Source of the DNA: Candidatus Uhrbacteria bacterium
GTDB lineage: Bacteria > Patescibacteria > ABY1 > SG8-24 > UBA9934
DNA length: 9,840 bases
Assembly: GCA_018664485.1 (NCBI GenBank)
Contig: JABJOE010000001.1
Location: forward strand, 1 to 9,840
Reading direction: 5' to 3'
The position numbers and the translations under genes are program-made. Every line of letters starts with the position of its first letter. Position 1 is the first letter of the stretch. The notes beneath the pieces were generated by a model that was not told where the DNA came from, made no database searches, and saw only the letters and a list, made by a program, of their open reading frames with translations. Shown one piece after another: positions 1 to 5,689 of the stretch.

Positions 1-474
<474 letters not shown>

Positions 475-678
475 AGTATCCAGTAAACTGGACCTCTGAT
501 GGTTTGATGCAAATGCTCGCATCGATGCCTCCTTGTAAACAAGAAGGACTTTCTGTTTATAGACGTTGTAATCACACAATTGTGAACATAGTCACAAACC
601 CGTTCATTGCTGAACGAGTTGATTGGTTAAATTGTTAAAGTTCATTGCTACCTTTGCTGATTTCTGAATTTCGATAGC
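475..678 (-). promoter_or_regulatory. 16S rRNA 5' leader with boxA-like antitermination element and hairpins
   Basis: This is the roughly 200-nt transcribed leader between the predicted start near 678 and the mature 16S end. On the minus strand, AACTTTAACAATTTAACCAA (about 624-643) closely resembles the E. coli rrn boxA region (CTTTAACAATTTA), which loads the Nus antitermination complex. Read on the plus strand, several hairpins follow: CGTTCA-TTGC-TGAACG (601-616), a stem of about 8 bp with one mismatch at 528-547, GATGC/GCATC (506-523), and CCAG-TAAA-CTGG (480-491) just outside the 16S 5' end. They may serve as antitermination or RNase processing signals. The matching 3' processing arm is outside the window. 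With the promoter, this accounts for the gene-free stretch up to 822. Confidence 0.7.
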
Positions 679-684
679 GGGGAG

Positions 685-713
685 ATTGTATAAAGAATCG
701 AGAAAGTTGTCAA
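685..713 (-). promoter_or_regulatory. Sigma-70 promoter of the 16S rRNA gene
   Basis: On the minus strand the -35 box is a perfect TTGACA (708-713), followed by a 17-bp spacer and the -10 box TACAAT (685-690), 5 of 6 matches to TATAAT. Transcription should start near 678. It is the best promoter in the window, as expected for an rRNA operon. Confidence 0.85.
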
Positions 714-822
714 GGGATTACTTGTGTGTAGCGGTAGTATAGGGATAGGTGGTGTTTAGATGCGGATTTGTTGGCTAAAATTAGTTGTGTTAGGGTTTCC
801 GGGACTCATTTACGAGGTTGTG

Positions 823-1128
823 ATGTCGAGTGGTTCGAAAAGTGATAATTCTGGTGTATCAGTTGGTAGTGGGCGTCTTGTGGGAATTGCGATCGTATGC
901 AATCTGCTGGTCTACTTCCTGACTGTAGAAATCCCGTGGTTATTGATACCAGTAGGGGTCGTCGCTGCAATCGGAGCCGTGGTGATGATACGCCGTCACT
1001 ACTACTTGGACCGTGACGGAGAGCGTTCGGGTGTCTCGTTCAAAAGCGCCGTGGGTCTCACGGCCATCTTGCTCGCGTTCTGGGGTATGCCCGGATTGTT
1101 GTTGGGTATGCTGCCCATTATCGGATAG
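823..1128 (+). CDS. Small hypothetical integral membrane protein
   Basis: This 101-residue protein of unknown function has three hydrophobic stretches: GRLVGIAIVCNLLVYFL, then IPWLLIPVGVVAAIGAVVMI directly followed by the basic RRHYYLDRDGERS, and a C-terminal TAILLAFWGMPGLLLGMLPI. Two or three membrane spans are likely, with the basic loop in the cytoplasm. The ATG at 823 is chosen because GAGG (814-817) lies 5 nt upstream, and because the protein then opens with a polar MSSGSKSDNSG segment common in small CPR membrane proteins. An in-frame ATG at 760 directly follows a stop codon and would add 21 mostly hydrophobic residues, but has no clear ribosome binding site. A terminator follows the stop codon. 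It is the only plus-strand gene in the left two thirds of the window. No family was recognised. Confidence 0.65.
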   Translation: MSSGSKSDNSGVSVGSGRLVGIAIVCNLLVYFLTVEIPWLLIPVGVVAAIGAVVMIRRHYYLDRDGERSGVSFKSAVGLTAILLAFWGMPGLLLGMLPIIG

Positions 1129-1149
1129 CCGGTCTTCGAGCCGGTCGCT

Positions 1150-1173
1150 ACAGGGTCTTCGGGCCCTGTTTTT
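1150..1173 (+). terminator. Rho-independent terminator after the small membrane protein
   Basis: An 8-bp stem, ACAGGGTC / GGCCCTGT with one T-G wobble, closes a TTCG tetraloop and runs into TTTTT. It ends 22-45 nt after the stop codon at 1128. Confidence 0.85.
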
Positions 1174-1197
1174 GCTTGAATTATTTTATATAAATGG

Positions 1198-1234
1198 AAT
1201 AAAGACACCCGCCGACCAAGATGGCGGCGGGGTG
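1198..1234 (-). terminator. Terminator for the minus-strand gene 1263-1715
   Basis: The arms CACCCGCCG (1206-1214) and CGGCGGGGTG (1225-1234) pair with one bulge around a 10-nt loop. On the minus strand the hairpin is followed by TCTTTATT (1198-1205). It faces the plus-strand terminator at 1150-1173, so the two genes converge here. Confidence 0.7.
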
Positions 1235-1262
1235 ACGGTGTGGCGCGTCGATTGCGCCTGAA

Positions 1263-1715
1263 CTAGCGGCAGGTGCCGATCAGGTTTTTGTTACCGTAGT
1301 AGTCGGCGGTCTGGTCCAGTACGTCTCTGAACATATTCTGCTTGGGAGTGACGTAGATCTCAGACAAGTCTACCTTCTGATGAGATAGCGTGAGCCTGAG
1401 TATGTTGGTCTCACGTTCGTAGACTGAGACGATAAGCATCTTCAGCAGCATGTCGAGCTTCGCCCTCTTGAGTCTCGCCTCTCGCAACTTGAGAGGGCGC
1501 CACCATGGGGTGTCACGAAGCTCTTTCATCTGCTCTTTGGCAGTCTTGATTTCCGACATCTCTGCCATCCAGACGCGGGCTTCTCGCTCGCAGGTCTCGA
1601 CGGCAGATGTGCGTGCGCCGTAGAGGTAGCCGCGATCGAATTCGCTCAGCTCTCTGGAAGGCGCATCTGCCTGCGCTGTTAGTGCTCCGAAGAGCAGGGT
1701 GAAGAGTACTTGCAT
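1263..1715 (-). CDS. Small exported hypothetical protein with signal peptide
   Basis: This is a 150-residue protein of unknown function. Residues 1-18 (MQVLFTLLFGALTAQADA) form a signal peptide with an Ala-x-Ala-like cleavage site, so the mature chain should be outside the membrane. The mature part is charged and largely helical. Residues 40-115 are rich in Glu, Arg, Lys and Leu and could form a coiled coil. Two cysteines, C42 and C149 (the second-last residue), could form a disulfide. The ATG at 1715 is the only start that includes the signal peptide. It lacks a good Shine-Dalgarno sequence, with only AAGAAA nearby. The gene has its own promoter (1829-1857), a structured leader (1772-1821) and its own terminator (1198-1234). 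It lies next to a second exported orphan gene on the same strand. No homology was recognised. Confidence 0.72.
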   Translation of the reverse strand: MQVLFTLLFGALTAQADAPSRELSEFDRGYLYGARTSAVETCEREARVWMAEMSEIKTAKEQMKELRDTPWWRPLKLREARLKRAKLDMLLKMLIVSVYERETNILRLTLSHQKVDLSEIYVTPKQNMFRDVLDQTADYYGNKNLIGTCR

Positions 1716-1771
1716 GTTTTCTTATTTGCCAGCCCCCTCGGGCGGCTTTGTTGTGCGCATTCATTGCGCGC

Positions 1772-1821
1772 CGATCAAAGTGTATATCTAAACAGAAAGG
1801 CTAGGATATATATTTTGATCG
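1772..1821 (-). promoter_or_regulatory. 17-bp inverted repeat at the predicted 5' end of the 1263-1715 mRNA
   Basis: The arm at 1773-1788 (GATCAAAGTGTATATC) pairs with 1805-1820 (GATATATATTTTGATC) over 16 bp; the only two non-Watson-Crick positions are G-T wobbles. C1772-G1821 adds a 17th pair. The loop is 16 nt. The predicted transcription start (near 1822) lies at its edge, so the mRNA would begin with this stem-loop. Two smaller hairpins follow before the start codon: GCGCA/TGCGC near 1757-1771 and an imperfect AGCC/GGCT stem near 1731-1747. It could be a protein-binding operator or an RNA leader element. The T-poor sequence after it argues against a terminator. Confidence 0.6.
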
Positions 1822-1828
1822 AGGAGCT

Positions 1829-1857
1829 ACGGTACTAGAAAATTAGCGTTTTGTCAA
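1829..1857 (-). promoter_or_regulatory. Predicted promoter for exported protein gene 1263-1715
   Basis: On the minus strand a perfect TTGACA (1852-1857) is followed by a 17-bp spacer and a weak -10 box TACCGT (1829-1834). The start would be near 1822, giving a 5' leader of about 107 nt. Confidence 0.5.
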
Positions 1858-1898
1858 TGGTGAATATAGGTCAGTATACGAAGGTGAGTTATTTTGAA

Positions 1899-1951
1899 AA
1901 GAGCAAACCCCACATCGCCTACAGGAGATATCTCCATTGCGGATGTGGGGT
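1899..1951 (-). terminator. Terminator of gene 1969-2706, a stem with an inner palindrome
   Basis: ACCCCACATC (1907-1916) pairs perfectly with GATGTGGGGT (1942-1951). Inside the loop, GGAGATATCTCC (1924-1935) is a perfect 12-bp palindrome. On the minus strand the structure is followed by TTTGCTCTTTTC. It begins 17 nt beyond the stop codon of the gene at 1969-2706. Confidence 0.75.
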
Positions 1952-1968
1952 AAGTTGCGCTTGATGTC

Positions 1969-2706
1969 TCAGCGAGAGGCTGTTGTGGGTGTGCGACTTG
2001 CGACCGGACAGTTGAGGAAAGATGTGTCGCACGGGTTGCCGTCCAGGTCTCCGCTTCGCGTGCAGCTGTGCATGATCGGCGGGGTAAAAGTTCCGCCTGG
2101 GTATTCGACATAGTACTCGTACCCGAGCTTTCGTTGGAGACTGGTCATACTCAACTCCAATGTAACGATCTCCTTCAGACTGCCAACGTACGTTTTACCG
2201 GCTTGCCGACCTTGCGCACTTGCAGCTTCGATCTCTGCTTGTGTCTTTGTGAGCTTGTCGGTGAGGGTCTTGTCCATGCGGGGTGGTGTGACTCGCGATC
2301 CGTGATGGTTGCCGCTTGCGGTATTGCGAGCGTTTTCTACGCATGCATTCCACTCGGACCAGTAGCGCCCTTTATCACACACTTTCAGCTCGGCTTTGAC
2401 GAGTTCACTGATTTCCTCGTCATCGGTCGGTGCCCCTTGATCCTTGAGCCATTCAGTGAGCTCAGGGTTGGTTGCAGTTTGGGCCGCGAAGCTTTCCGTC
2501 GCAGCGAGACTCTTTGCGTAGGCCTCTCCGCAATCGCTCCAAGCCTGATCACGAACTTTCACCGCCTTCATGTGATTCTGCTCAACCGCGGCGAGCTGCT
2601 CTTCGATCGTCGCAGTCTGAGCATCGATATTGAATCCATTTGCGGATTTGATTGCGTGCGCGGTGGTCGCGAACATGGCGAGGAAGAGGAGCAAGAAAAA
2701 GGGCAT
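1969..2706 (-). CDS. Exported cysteine-containing hypothetical protein
   Basis: This 245-residue protein of unknown function has a clear signal peptide (MPFFLLLFLAMFATTAHA, cleavage after residue 18). The mature chain has a helical, Ala/Glu/Lys-rich segment at about residues 30-75, a Trp/Cys-containing middle part (about 85-125) and a second helix-prone segment (145-195). The C-terminus is extended and Thr/Pro-rich. There are six cysteines after the signal peptide (C59, C110, C122, C215, C226, C233), an even number that fits three disulfides in an extracytoplasmic protein. The last three lie in 19 residues around SGDLDGNPCDTS. The ATG at 2706 is the start that gives the signal peptide; only a weak GAG lies upstream. 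It has its own promoter (2763-2791) and terminator (1899-1951). A long plus-strand open frame opposite it is a shadow. Confidence 0.75.
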   Translation of the reverse strand: MPFFLLLFLAMFATTAHAIKSANGFNIDAQTATIEEQLAAVEQNHMKAVKVRDQAWSDCGEAYAKSLAATESFAAQTATNPELTEWLKDQGAPTDDEEISELVKAELKVCDKGRYWSEWNACVENARNTASGNHHGSRVTPPRMDKTLTDKLTKTQAEIEAASAQGRQAGKTYVGSLKEIVTLELSMTSLQRKLGYEYYVEYPGGTFTPPIMHSCTRSGDLDGNPCDTSFLNCPVASRTPTTASR

Positions 2707-2762
2707 GGTAACTCGGGGACATGTTGTGGGTGGGGCGCCTGGCCTGGTTGACGAGACGATTT

Positions 2763-2791
2763 ATGCTATCAGATTCACACCTTCAGGTCAA
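2763..2791 (-). promoter_or_regulatory. Predicted promoter for gene 1969-2706
   Basis: On the minus strand TTGACC (2786-2791) is followed by a 17-bp spacer and TAGCAT (2763-2768), 4 of 6 matches. The start would be near 2756, about 50 nt before the ATG. Confidence 0.6.
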
Positions 2792-2803
2792 CCCTTATAT
2801 GCA

Positions 2804-2838
2804 CGAAACCCCCAGCACTCCGTTGGAGTATTGGGGGT
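2804..2838 (-). terminator. Terminator of the lipoprotein-like gene 2890-3237
   Basis: A 14-position stem, ACCCCCAGCACTCC / GGAGTATTGGGGGT (13 pairs, one mismatch, one wobble), closes a GTT loop and is followed on the minus strand by TTTCG. It lies about 50 nt past the stop codon and 16 nt before the next gene's -35 box. Confidence 0.75.
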
Positions 2839-2889
2839 GAGTGATCACTTCCTAAGTAGAGGAAGATGTTGTGACTTTCACCACATACC

Positions 2890-3237
2890 CTAGAGGGCTA
2901 CGGTAATCGTGATCGTCTTGTCGGGGTCTACCCTGAGGAAGCCTGCGGAGTCTTGCACTCCGCTGAGAACCGCTTGGCTGACTGGATCGTTGCTCGGGGT
3001 CTCGAGGCGGACGGATCCACCGGGGTCAATGCAGACCGTGATTGCCGGCGGACGGTTGCGGAGCTCCATGCGCCACACCGTGAACCGAAGCTTGCTTTCA
3101 ACCATGAACTTCAAGCTATCGATCTTGTCTGCGTCCTTGATACCTGCGTCATGTGTGAAGGTTGGCAGATGGGCATTGCGGTGGTATGCGCAGCCTTGTG
3201 TTCCCAGGAATGCCAGTAGCAAAAAAATGCGTCGCAT
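2890..3237 (-). CDS. Small lipoprotein-like exported protein
   Basis: This 115-residue protein starts MRRIFLLLAFLGTQGCAYHRN: two arginines, a hydrophobic core and a Gly-Cys step at C16. That resembles a type II signal peptide, although TQG before the Cys is not a classical lipobox. If it is lipidated, the protein is anchored on the outer face of the membrane. The mature part holds a compact, beta-rich region (residues 45-115) with RFTVWRMELRNRPPAITVCIDP and a C-terminal KTITITVAL strand. No family was recognised. The ATG at 3237 is preferred because GGA precedes it by 7 nt and the signal peptide then sits at the very N-terminus. A TTG at 3273 would add 12 residues with no signal character. 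The gene lies just downstream of trmD but has its own promoter. Confidence 0.7.
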   Translation of the reverse strand: MRRIFLLLAFLGTQGCAYHRNAHLPTFTHDAGIKDADKIDSLKFMVESKLRFTVWRMELRNRPPAITVCIDPGGSVRLETPSNDPVSQAVLSGVQDSAGFLRVDPDKTITITVAL

Positions 3238-3287
3238 CAATGTTCCGTGTGAATTGTTGGTGCCACCTCTCAAGCGGATGACATCTC

Positions 3288-3316
3288 AACTTAGAATAAA
3301 ACACCCCCGTTGTCAA
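3288..3316 (-). promoter_or_regulatory. Predicted promoter for lipoprotein gene, overlapping the trmD stop codon
   Basis: On the minus strand a perfect TTGACA (3311-3316) overlaps the TGA stop of trmD. A 17-bp spacer and TAAGTT (3288-3293; 3 of 6 matches) follow. The -35 box also lies in the loop of the trmD terminator hairpin. Confidence 0.5.
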
Positions 3317-3323
3317 TGACGGG
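3294..3323 (-). terminator. Short terminator at the trmD stop codon
   Basis: On the minus strand CCCGT (3319-3323) pairs with ACGGG (3306-3310) around an 8-nt loop that includes the stop codon. After a short GGTG gap it runs into TTTTATTC. The stem is only 5 bp, so termination may be partial. Confidence 0.5.
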
Positions 3324-3993
3324 AGCGCTTATTTGATTGGTCTTGTCGCCACTCTGCAATCTTTGCGTGATTACCAGAGAGCAGTATTTCCGGCACTATA
3401 AGTTTTTTCTTTTTTAAGCCGTCACGCATCGAGTATTCTTCCGGTTTTGTATATTGAGGGTATTCAAGTACTCCAGGTTCGCTGTGTGATTCTTCTTTAA
3501 GCGACATTGCTTCACCGAGCACTCCGGGCACGAGTCGTGCAATCGAATCTGTCATTACCATTGATGGGAGCTCACCACCGGTCAGAACATAGTCTCCGAT
3601 TGAGAGCGACTCGTCGGCAATATGCTCCTCTACTCGTGCGTCGATTCCTTCGTACCGCCCGCAGATAAAAATGAGCTGGTCGTATTTTGAAAGGCGTACA
3701 GCGTCCTGTTGTGTGAATTGTTTTCCGCTTGCTGCCGTGAGGATAACACGGACTTCTTTACGTCGTTTACGGATCTTGCGTACTGCTGCATCTATCGGTT
3801 GCACGGTCATCACCATTCCAGGGCCACCACCGTATGGAGTATCGTCTACTTTCTTATGCTTGTCTTTTGAAAATGGTCGGAGATCATGCGCACCTATGGA
3901 GATGAGCTTTTTCTTCTGTGCACGACCAAGAATCGATTCGCTAGTGTATGCGCCGATCGTTTTTGGAAATAAGGTGATGATGTCGAAATTCAT
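3313..3993 (-). CDS. trmD: tRNA (guanine-37-N1)-methyltransferase TrmD
   Basis: TrmD methylates N1 of guanine 37, 3' of the anticodon, in tRNAs reading CNN codons, using S-adenosylmethionine; this prevents +1 frameshifting. At 226 residues it fits the bacterial family (about 230-250). Family motifs appear in order: N-terminal FDIITLFP, HDLRPFSKDKHKKVDDTPYG followed by GGPGMVM, the cofactor-knot segments ICGRYEGIDARV (about 111-122) and SIGDYVLTGGELP (about 132-144), then D-S-I-A-R-L-VPGVLG, EYPQYTKP and VPEILLSGNHAKI. These include the conserved GDYVLTGGE and RYEGID core of the SPOUT trefoil knot. The ATG at 3993 gives the canonical N-terminus. No Shine-Dalgarno sequence precedes it, and a -10-like TATAGA ends 7 nt upstream. 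Usual partners rimM and rplS are not adjacent; a lipoprotein gene follows instead. Confidence 0.97.
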   Translation of the reverse strand: MNFDIITLFPKTIGAYTSESILGRAQKKKLISIGAHDLRPFSKDKHKKVDDTPYGGGPGMVMTVQPIDAAVRKIRKRRKEVRVILTAASGKQFTQQDAVRLSKYDQLIFICGRYEGIDARVEEHIADESLSIGDYVLTGGELPSMVMTDSIARLVPGVLGEAMSLKEESHSEPGVLEYPQYTKPEEYSMRDGLKKKKLIVPEILLSGNHAKIAEWRQDQSNKRSRH

Positions 3994-4000
3994 AGATATA

Positions 4001-4006
4001 TCTATA
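4001..4006 (-). promoter_or_regulatory. Possible -10 box giving a leaderless trmD transcript
   Basis: On the minus strand TATAGA (4001-4006) is separated from the trmD ATG by only TATATCT, so transcription would start at or next to the start codon. There is no clear -35 box at the right distance. This is a weak call. Confidence 0.35.
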
Positions 4007-4038
4007 CTAACACGTTGTCTTTAAAATTTGATGCACGA

Positions 4039-4068
4039 TGACCCCGAAGCGCGTAGCTTGCGGGGTCA
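4039..4068 (-). terminator. Hairpin downstream of gene 4111-4560, probable terminator
   Basis: TGACCCCG / CGGGGTCA (8 bp) continues as AAGC / GCTT past one bulged G, around a GCGTA loop. The sequence that follows on the minus strand (TCGTGCATC) is not T-rich, so it may be a weak terminator or an mRNA 3'-end stabiliser. Confidence 0.55.
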
Positions 4069-4110
4069 GGGGTGGCGGGCGTAGCTGTGGTTCTGTTGTG
4101 CCGAACTATG

Positions 4111-4560
4111 CTAGGGAGCGCCAGTCGTTAGCTCCTCTTTGTTAACCGCGACCCCCGCTGCGATGAACGCAAACATGCTAGCCATGATGTAGGCATTGAG
4201 TTGTTCAAGCGTATCGAGCTTGAAGTCCGTTTGTCCGGCATGCGAACCAACATCCACAATCAGCGAAGTATCGGTGAACACACGGAACGTCTCGGACAGT
4301 CCAATGGATCCCGGACCGGTCATGAACGAAGTGCTTGCGCACCAGTGATCGCCATGACGAGTGAGGACGAACGACTTCGTTCCGTGCAGGACCCGGACTG
4401 TAACTGTCATTGCTCCAAAGGTTCCGGTCTCATCTGTTTTCTCAAACAAGACTTCTCCGCTTACGGCTTCCATGGTTGCAGTTACGTCCCGAACCTCTCT
4501 GGACATGTGGTGGTTGACTACGGCTTCTGGCACACCTGTAAGATTCGAAAGTTTACTCAA
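4111..4560 (-). CDS. Hypothetical protein, no family recognised
   Basis: Read from the TTG at 4560 this is a 149-residue protein of unknown function. The central part (TVTVRVLHGTKSFVLTRHG) looks beta-rich. The C-terminus has a hydrophobic AYIMASMFAFIAAGVAV stretch that could be a membrane helix or an amphipathic tail, followed by a charged end. No signal peptide is seen. The open frame continues upstream to an ATG at 4722, but that version would run through both the promoter (4613-4641) and the terminator hairpin of the preceding gene (4680-4703), so it is rejected. The TTG at 4560 has GAG 6 nt upstream and is the first usable start after the predicted transcription start near 4606. An ATG at 4506 is the alternative. 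The reading frame is likely real; the start is uncertain. Confidence 0.55.
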   Translation of the reverse strand: MSKLSNLTGVPEAVVNHHMSREVRDVTATMEAVSGEVLFEKTDETGTFGAMTVTVRVLHGTKSFVLTRHGDHWCASTSFMTGPGSIGLSETFRVFTDTSLIVDVGSHAGQTDFKLDTLEQLNAYIMASMFAFIAAGVAVNKEELTTGAP

Positions 4561-4612
4561 GTTATTCTCGTGCTGTTGAAGTGCGTTGGTTGCCGCGGGC
4601 TGCGGACGGACA

Positions 4613-4641
4613 AAAGTATCACGCGAGGTGCCTTTTGTCAA
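4613..4641 (-). promoter_or_regulatory. Predicted promoter for gene 4111-4560
   Basis: On the minus strand a perfect TTGACA (4636-4641) is followed by a 17-bp spacer and TACTTT (4613-4618) with an extended -10 TG one base upstream. The start would be near 4606. Confidence 0.6.
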
Positions 4642-4669
4642 TGTATGACAAGTATTCGTAGGATTATCG

Positions 4670-4703
4670 TGAATCAGAAACGGCCCCCGGAGTAGGGGGC
4701 CGT
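4670..4703 (-). terminator. Strong terminator of gene 4777-5055
   Basis: A perfect 9-bp stem, ACGGCCCCC / GGGGGCCGT (4680-4688 and 4695-4703), is followed on the minus strand by TTTCTGATTC. Its sequence resembles the terminator at 5152-5187. Confidence 0.8.
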
Positions 4704-4776
4704 CGTGAACGGATTTCTGCAATATGTCTACCGCTATGAGGTTGCAGAAAACGGTGTTTTTACTCTTGGTGAGAGT

Positions 4777-5055
4777 TTACTCGGCGTATGTGAAGCGAAT
4801 GAGGTGTTCGAGTTTGCAGCTGTACTCGGGCACCAAGATAGGTGCTACCGGTGTGTGGCCGTAAACGATCACGCAGACCCAGCTATACTCTGGAGCTGTT
4901 GAGTGTTTGCAGCTCGCACCTGTCAGTTCAGTGTCTTTCGCCAGGACTTTGCCGTCATCCTGATATAGTTTCAGAAGTCGTCGGTCCATGACAATGCCGC
5001 AAGTGATACCGCGCTTACGGAACGGGTGGTTGATTGGAAGCTCTCGTACAAACAT
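4777..5055 (-). CDS. Small hypothetical protein
   Basis: This 92-residue protein matches no family I recognise. It has no signal peptide and no clear membrane span. The N-terminal third is basic (PFRKRG, MDRRLLKLYQDDGKV). The C-terminal half alternates hydrophobic and polar residues (EYSWVCVIVYGHTPVAPILV), which suggests beta strands. There are four cysteines, C19, C49, C61 and C80. The ATG at 5055 has AGGGA about 5 nt upstream, a reasonable Shine-Dalgarno match. A strong terminator lies 74 nt past the stop, and another precedes the gene at 5152-5187, so it forms its own transcription unit. It belongs to the group of three orphan genes between khpA and trmD. Confidence 0.62.
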   Translation of the reverse strand: MFVRELPINHPFRKRGITCGIVMDRRLLKLYQDDGKVLAKDTELTGASCKHSTAPEYSWVCVIVYGHTPVAPILVPEYSCKLEHLIRFTYAE

Positions 5056-5121
5056 AGCGTCCCTGGGTTGTAGCTCGTAAAAGTAACGAGTAGATTTACT
5101 TTTTCACAATTTTCTACTTTT

Positions 5122-5127
5122 TGTCAA
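5122..5127 (-). promoter_or_regulatory. Possible -35 box for gene 4777-5055
   Basis: On the minus strand a perfect TTGACA lies 67 nt before the ATG and shortly after the previous gene's terminator, the same layout as the neighbouring genes. At 17 bp the -10 position reads AAAAAG, a poor match, so only the -35 element is called. Confidence 0.35.
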
Positions 5128-5151
5128 CCTCTCGTGGTTGGGGTTAGAGAC

Positions 5152-5187
5152 GGTGTAAAACAGAAACGACCCCCGAGCAGGGGTCGT
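5152..5187 (-). terminator. Terminator of gene 5270-5605
   Basis: ACGACCCC / GGGGTCGT (5166-5173 and 5180-5187), an 8-bp stem with a 6-nt loop, is followed on the minus strand by TTCTGTTTT. The stretch between it and the stop codon at 5270 contains only a T run (near 5220-5226) and no other recognisable feature. Confidence 0.8.
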
Positions 5188-5269
5188 CACGACGGTGCTT
5201 AGAGCGCACTATAGACTTTAAAAAATCAGTGTTAACCTAAGGGCTTTGCCTGACGACGAGATGATTACG

Positions 5270-5605
5270 CTATTGGAGCATTATCCACGCAGTAGGCCCT
5301 TCGCCACCTGAAGTTCCGAATACGGTTTTTGTCCTGAGTGCATTTGCAGTTGCTTTTATCGCCTCATCCTGTCTCGACCATCGATCAGTATTGTCGCTTT
5401 TGCGCGAAAGCGTGCAAACGTTATGTGGCTCACCCGCAACCCACTGAAGTGAAATCCATCCTCTATTTGGCTCAAGTTTATTGCCGTCAAAGGCTATGTA
5501 CCATTGGTGATCAGTATCTTGAAATACGACGACACCATCTCTAACCGCAGACGCGGTATCAGGAAGTACGAACGCCGCGCTCTTAACTTCCAAAAGAACA
5601 GACAT
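5270..5605 (-). CDS. Hypothetical protein with a strong ribosome binding site
   Basis: This 111-residue protein of unknown function starts MSVLLEVKSAAF. It looks like a small soluble beta-rich domain (VVVFQDTDHQWYIAFDG, GWISLQWVAGEPHNV) followed by a helix (RQDEAIKATANALRTK) and a Gly-rich C-terminus. There is no signal peptide and no transmembrane span. The ATG at 5605 is chosen because a perfect AGGAGG (5615-5620) lies 9 nt upstream. An earlier in-frame ATG at 5656 would precede the promoter's -10 box and is rejected. The gene has its own promoter (5630-5656) and terminator (5152-5187). Its consensus Shine-Dalgarno stands out, since trmD and rpsP have none, and suggests high expression. Confidence 0.7.
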   Translation of the reverse strand: MSVLLEVKSAAFVLPDTASAVRDGVVVFQDTDHQWYIAFDGNKLEPNRGWISLQWVAGEPHNVCTLSRKSDNTDRWSRQDEAIKATANALRTKTVFGTSGGEGPTAWIMLQ

Positions 5606-5629
5606 AATATTTATCCTCCTATAAATAAC

Positions 5630-5656
5630 ATTGTAATAAATTGATTTAAATGTCAA
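5630..5656 (-). promoter_or_regulatory. Predicted promoter for gene 5270-5605
   Basis: On the minus strand a perfect TTGACA (5651-5656) and TACAAT (5630-5635; 5 of 6) are separated by a short 15-bp spacer. The start near 5623 would leave a leader of about 18 nt carrying only the AGGAGG. The -35 box begins in the T run of the upstream terminator. Confidence 0.5.
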
Positions 5657-5684
5657 AAAACCGCAGCTTTCGCTACGGCTTTTT
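5655..5684 (-). terminator. Bidirectional terminator upstream of gene 5270-5605
   Basis: CCGCAGC / GCTACGG (7 bp, one wobble) closes a 4-nt loop (GAAA on the minus strand). It is flanked by six A on the left and five T on the right of the plus strand, so it can work in both directions. On the minus strand it would end transcripts arriving from khpA and rpsP. Confidence 0.8.
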
Positions 5685-5689
5685 GGTAT

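Noticed and set aside
707..743. Plus-strand promoter for the small membrane protein (TTGTCA at 707-712, TAGTAT at 735-740)
   Set aside because: The spacer is 22 bp, too long, and the -35-like sequence is the complement of the strong rRNA -35 box.
1907..1951. An operator or attachment site
   Set aside because: The stem with inner palindrome is well explained as the terminator of gene 1969-2706, given its position 17 nt past the stop and the T-rich tail on the minus strand.
2068..2751. Plus-strand open frame of 227 codons
   Set aside because: It lies opposite a minus-strand gene with a clear signal peptide, promoter and terminator, and it shows no start signals of its own.
4561..4722. N-terminal extension of gene 4111-4560 to an ATG at 4722
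   Set aside because: The extension would span a strong terminator hairpin and a promoter, and its sequence looks non-coding.
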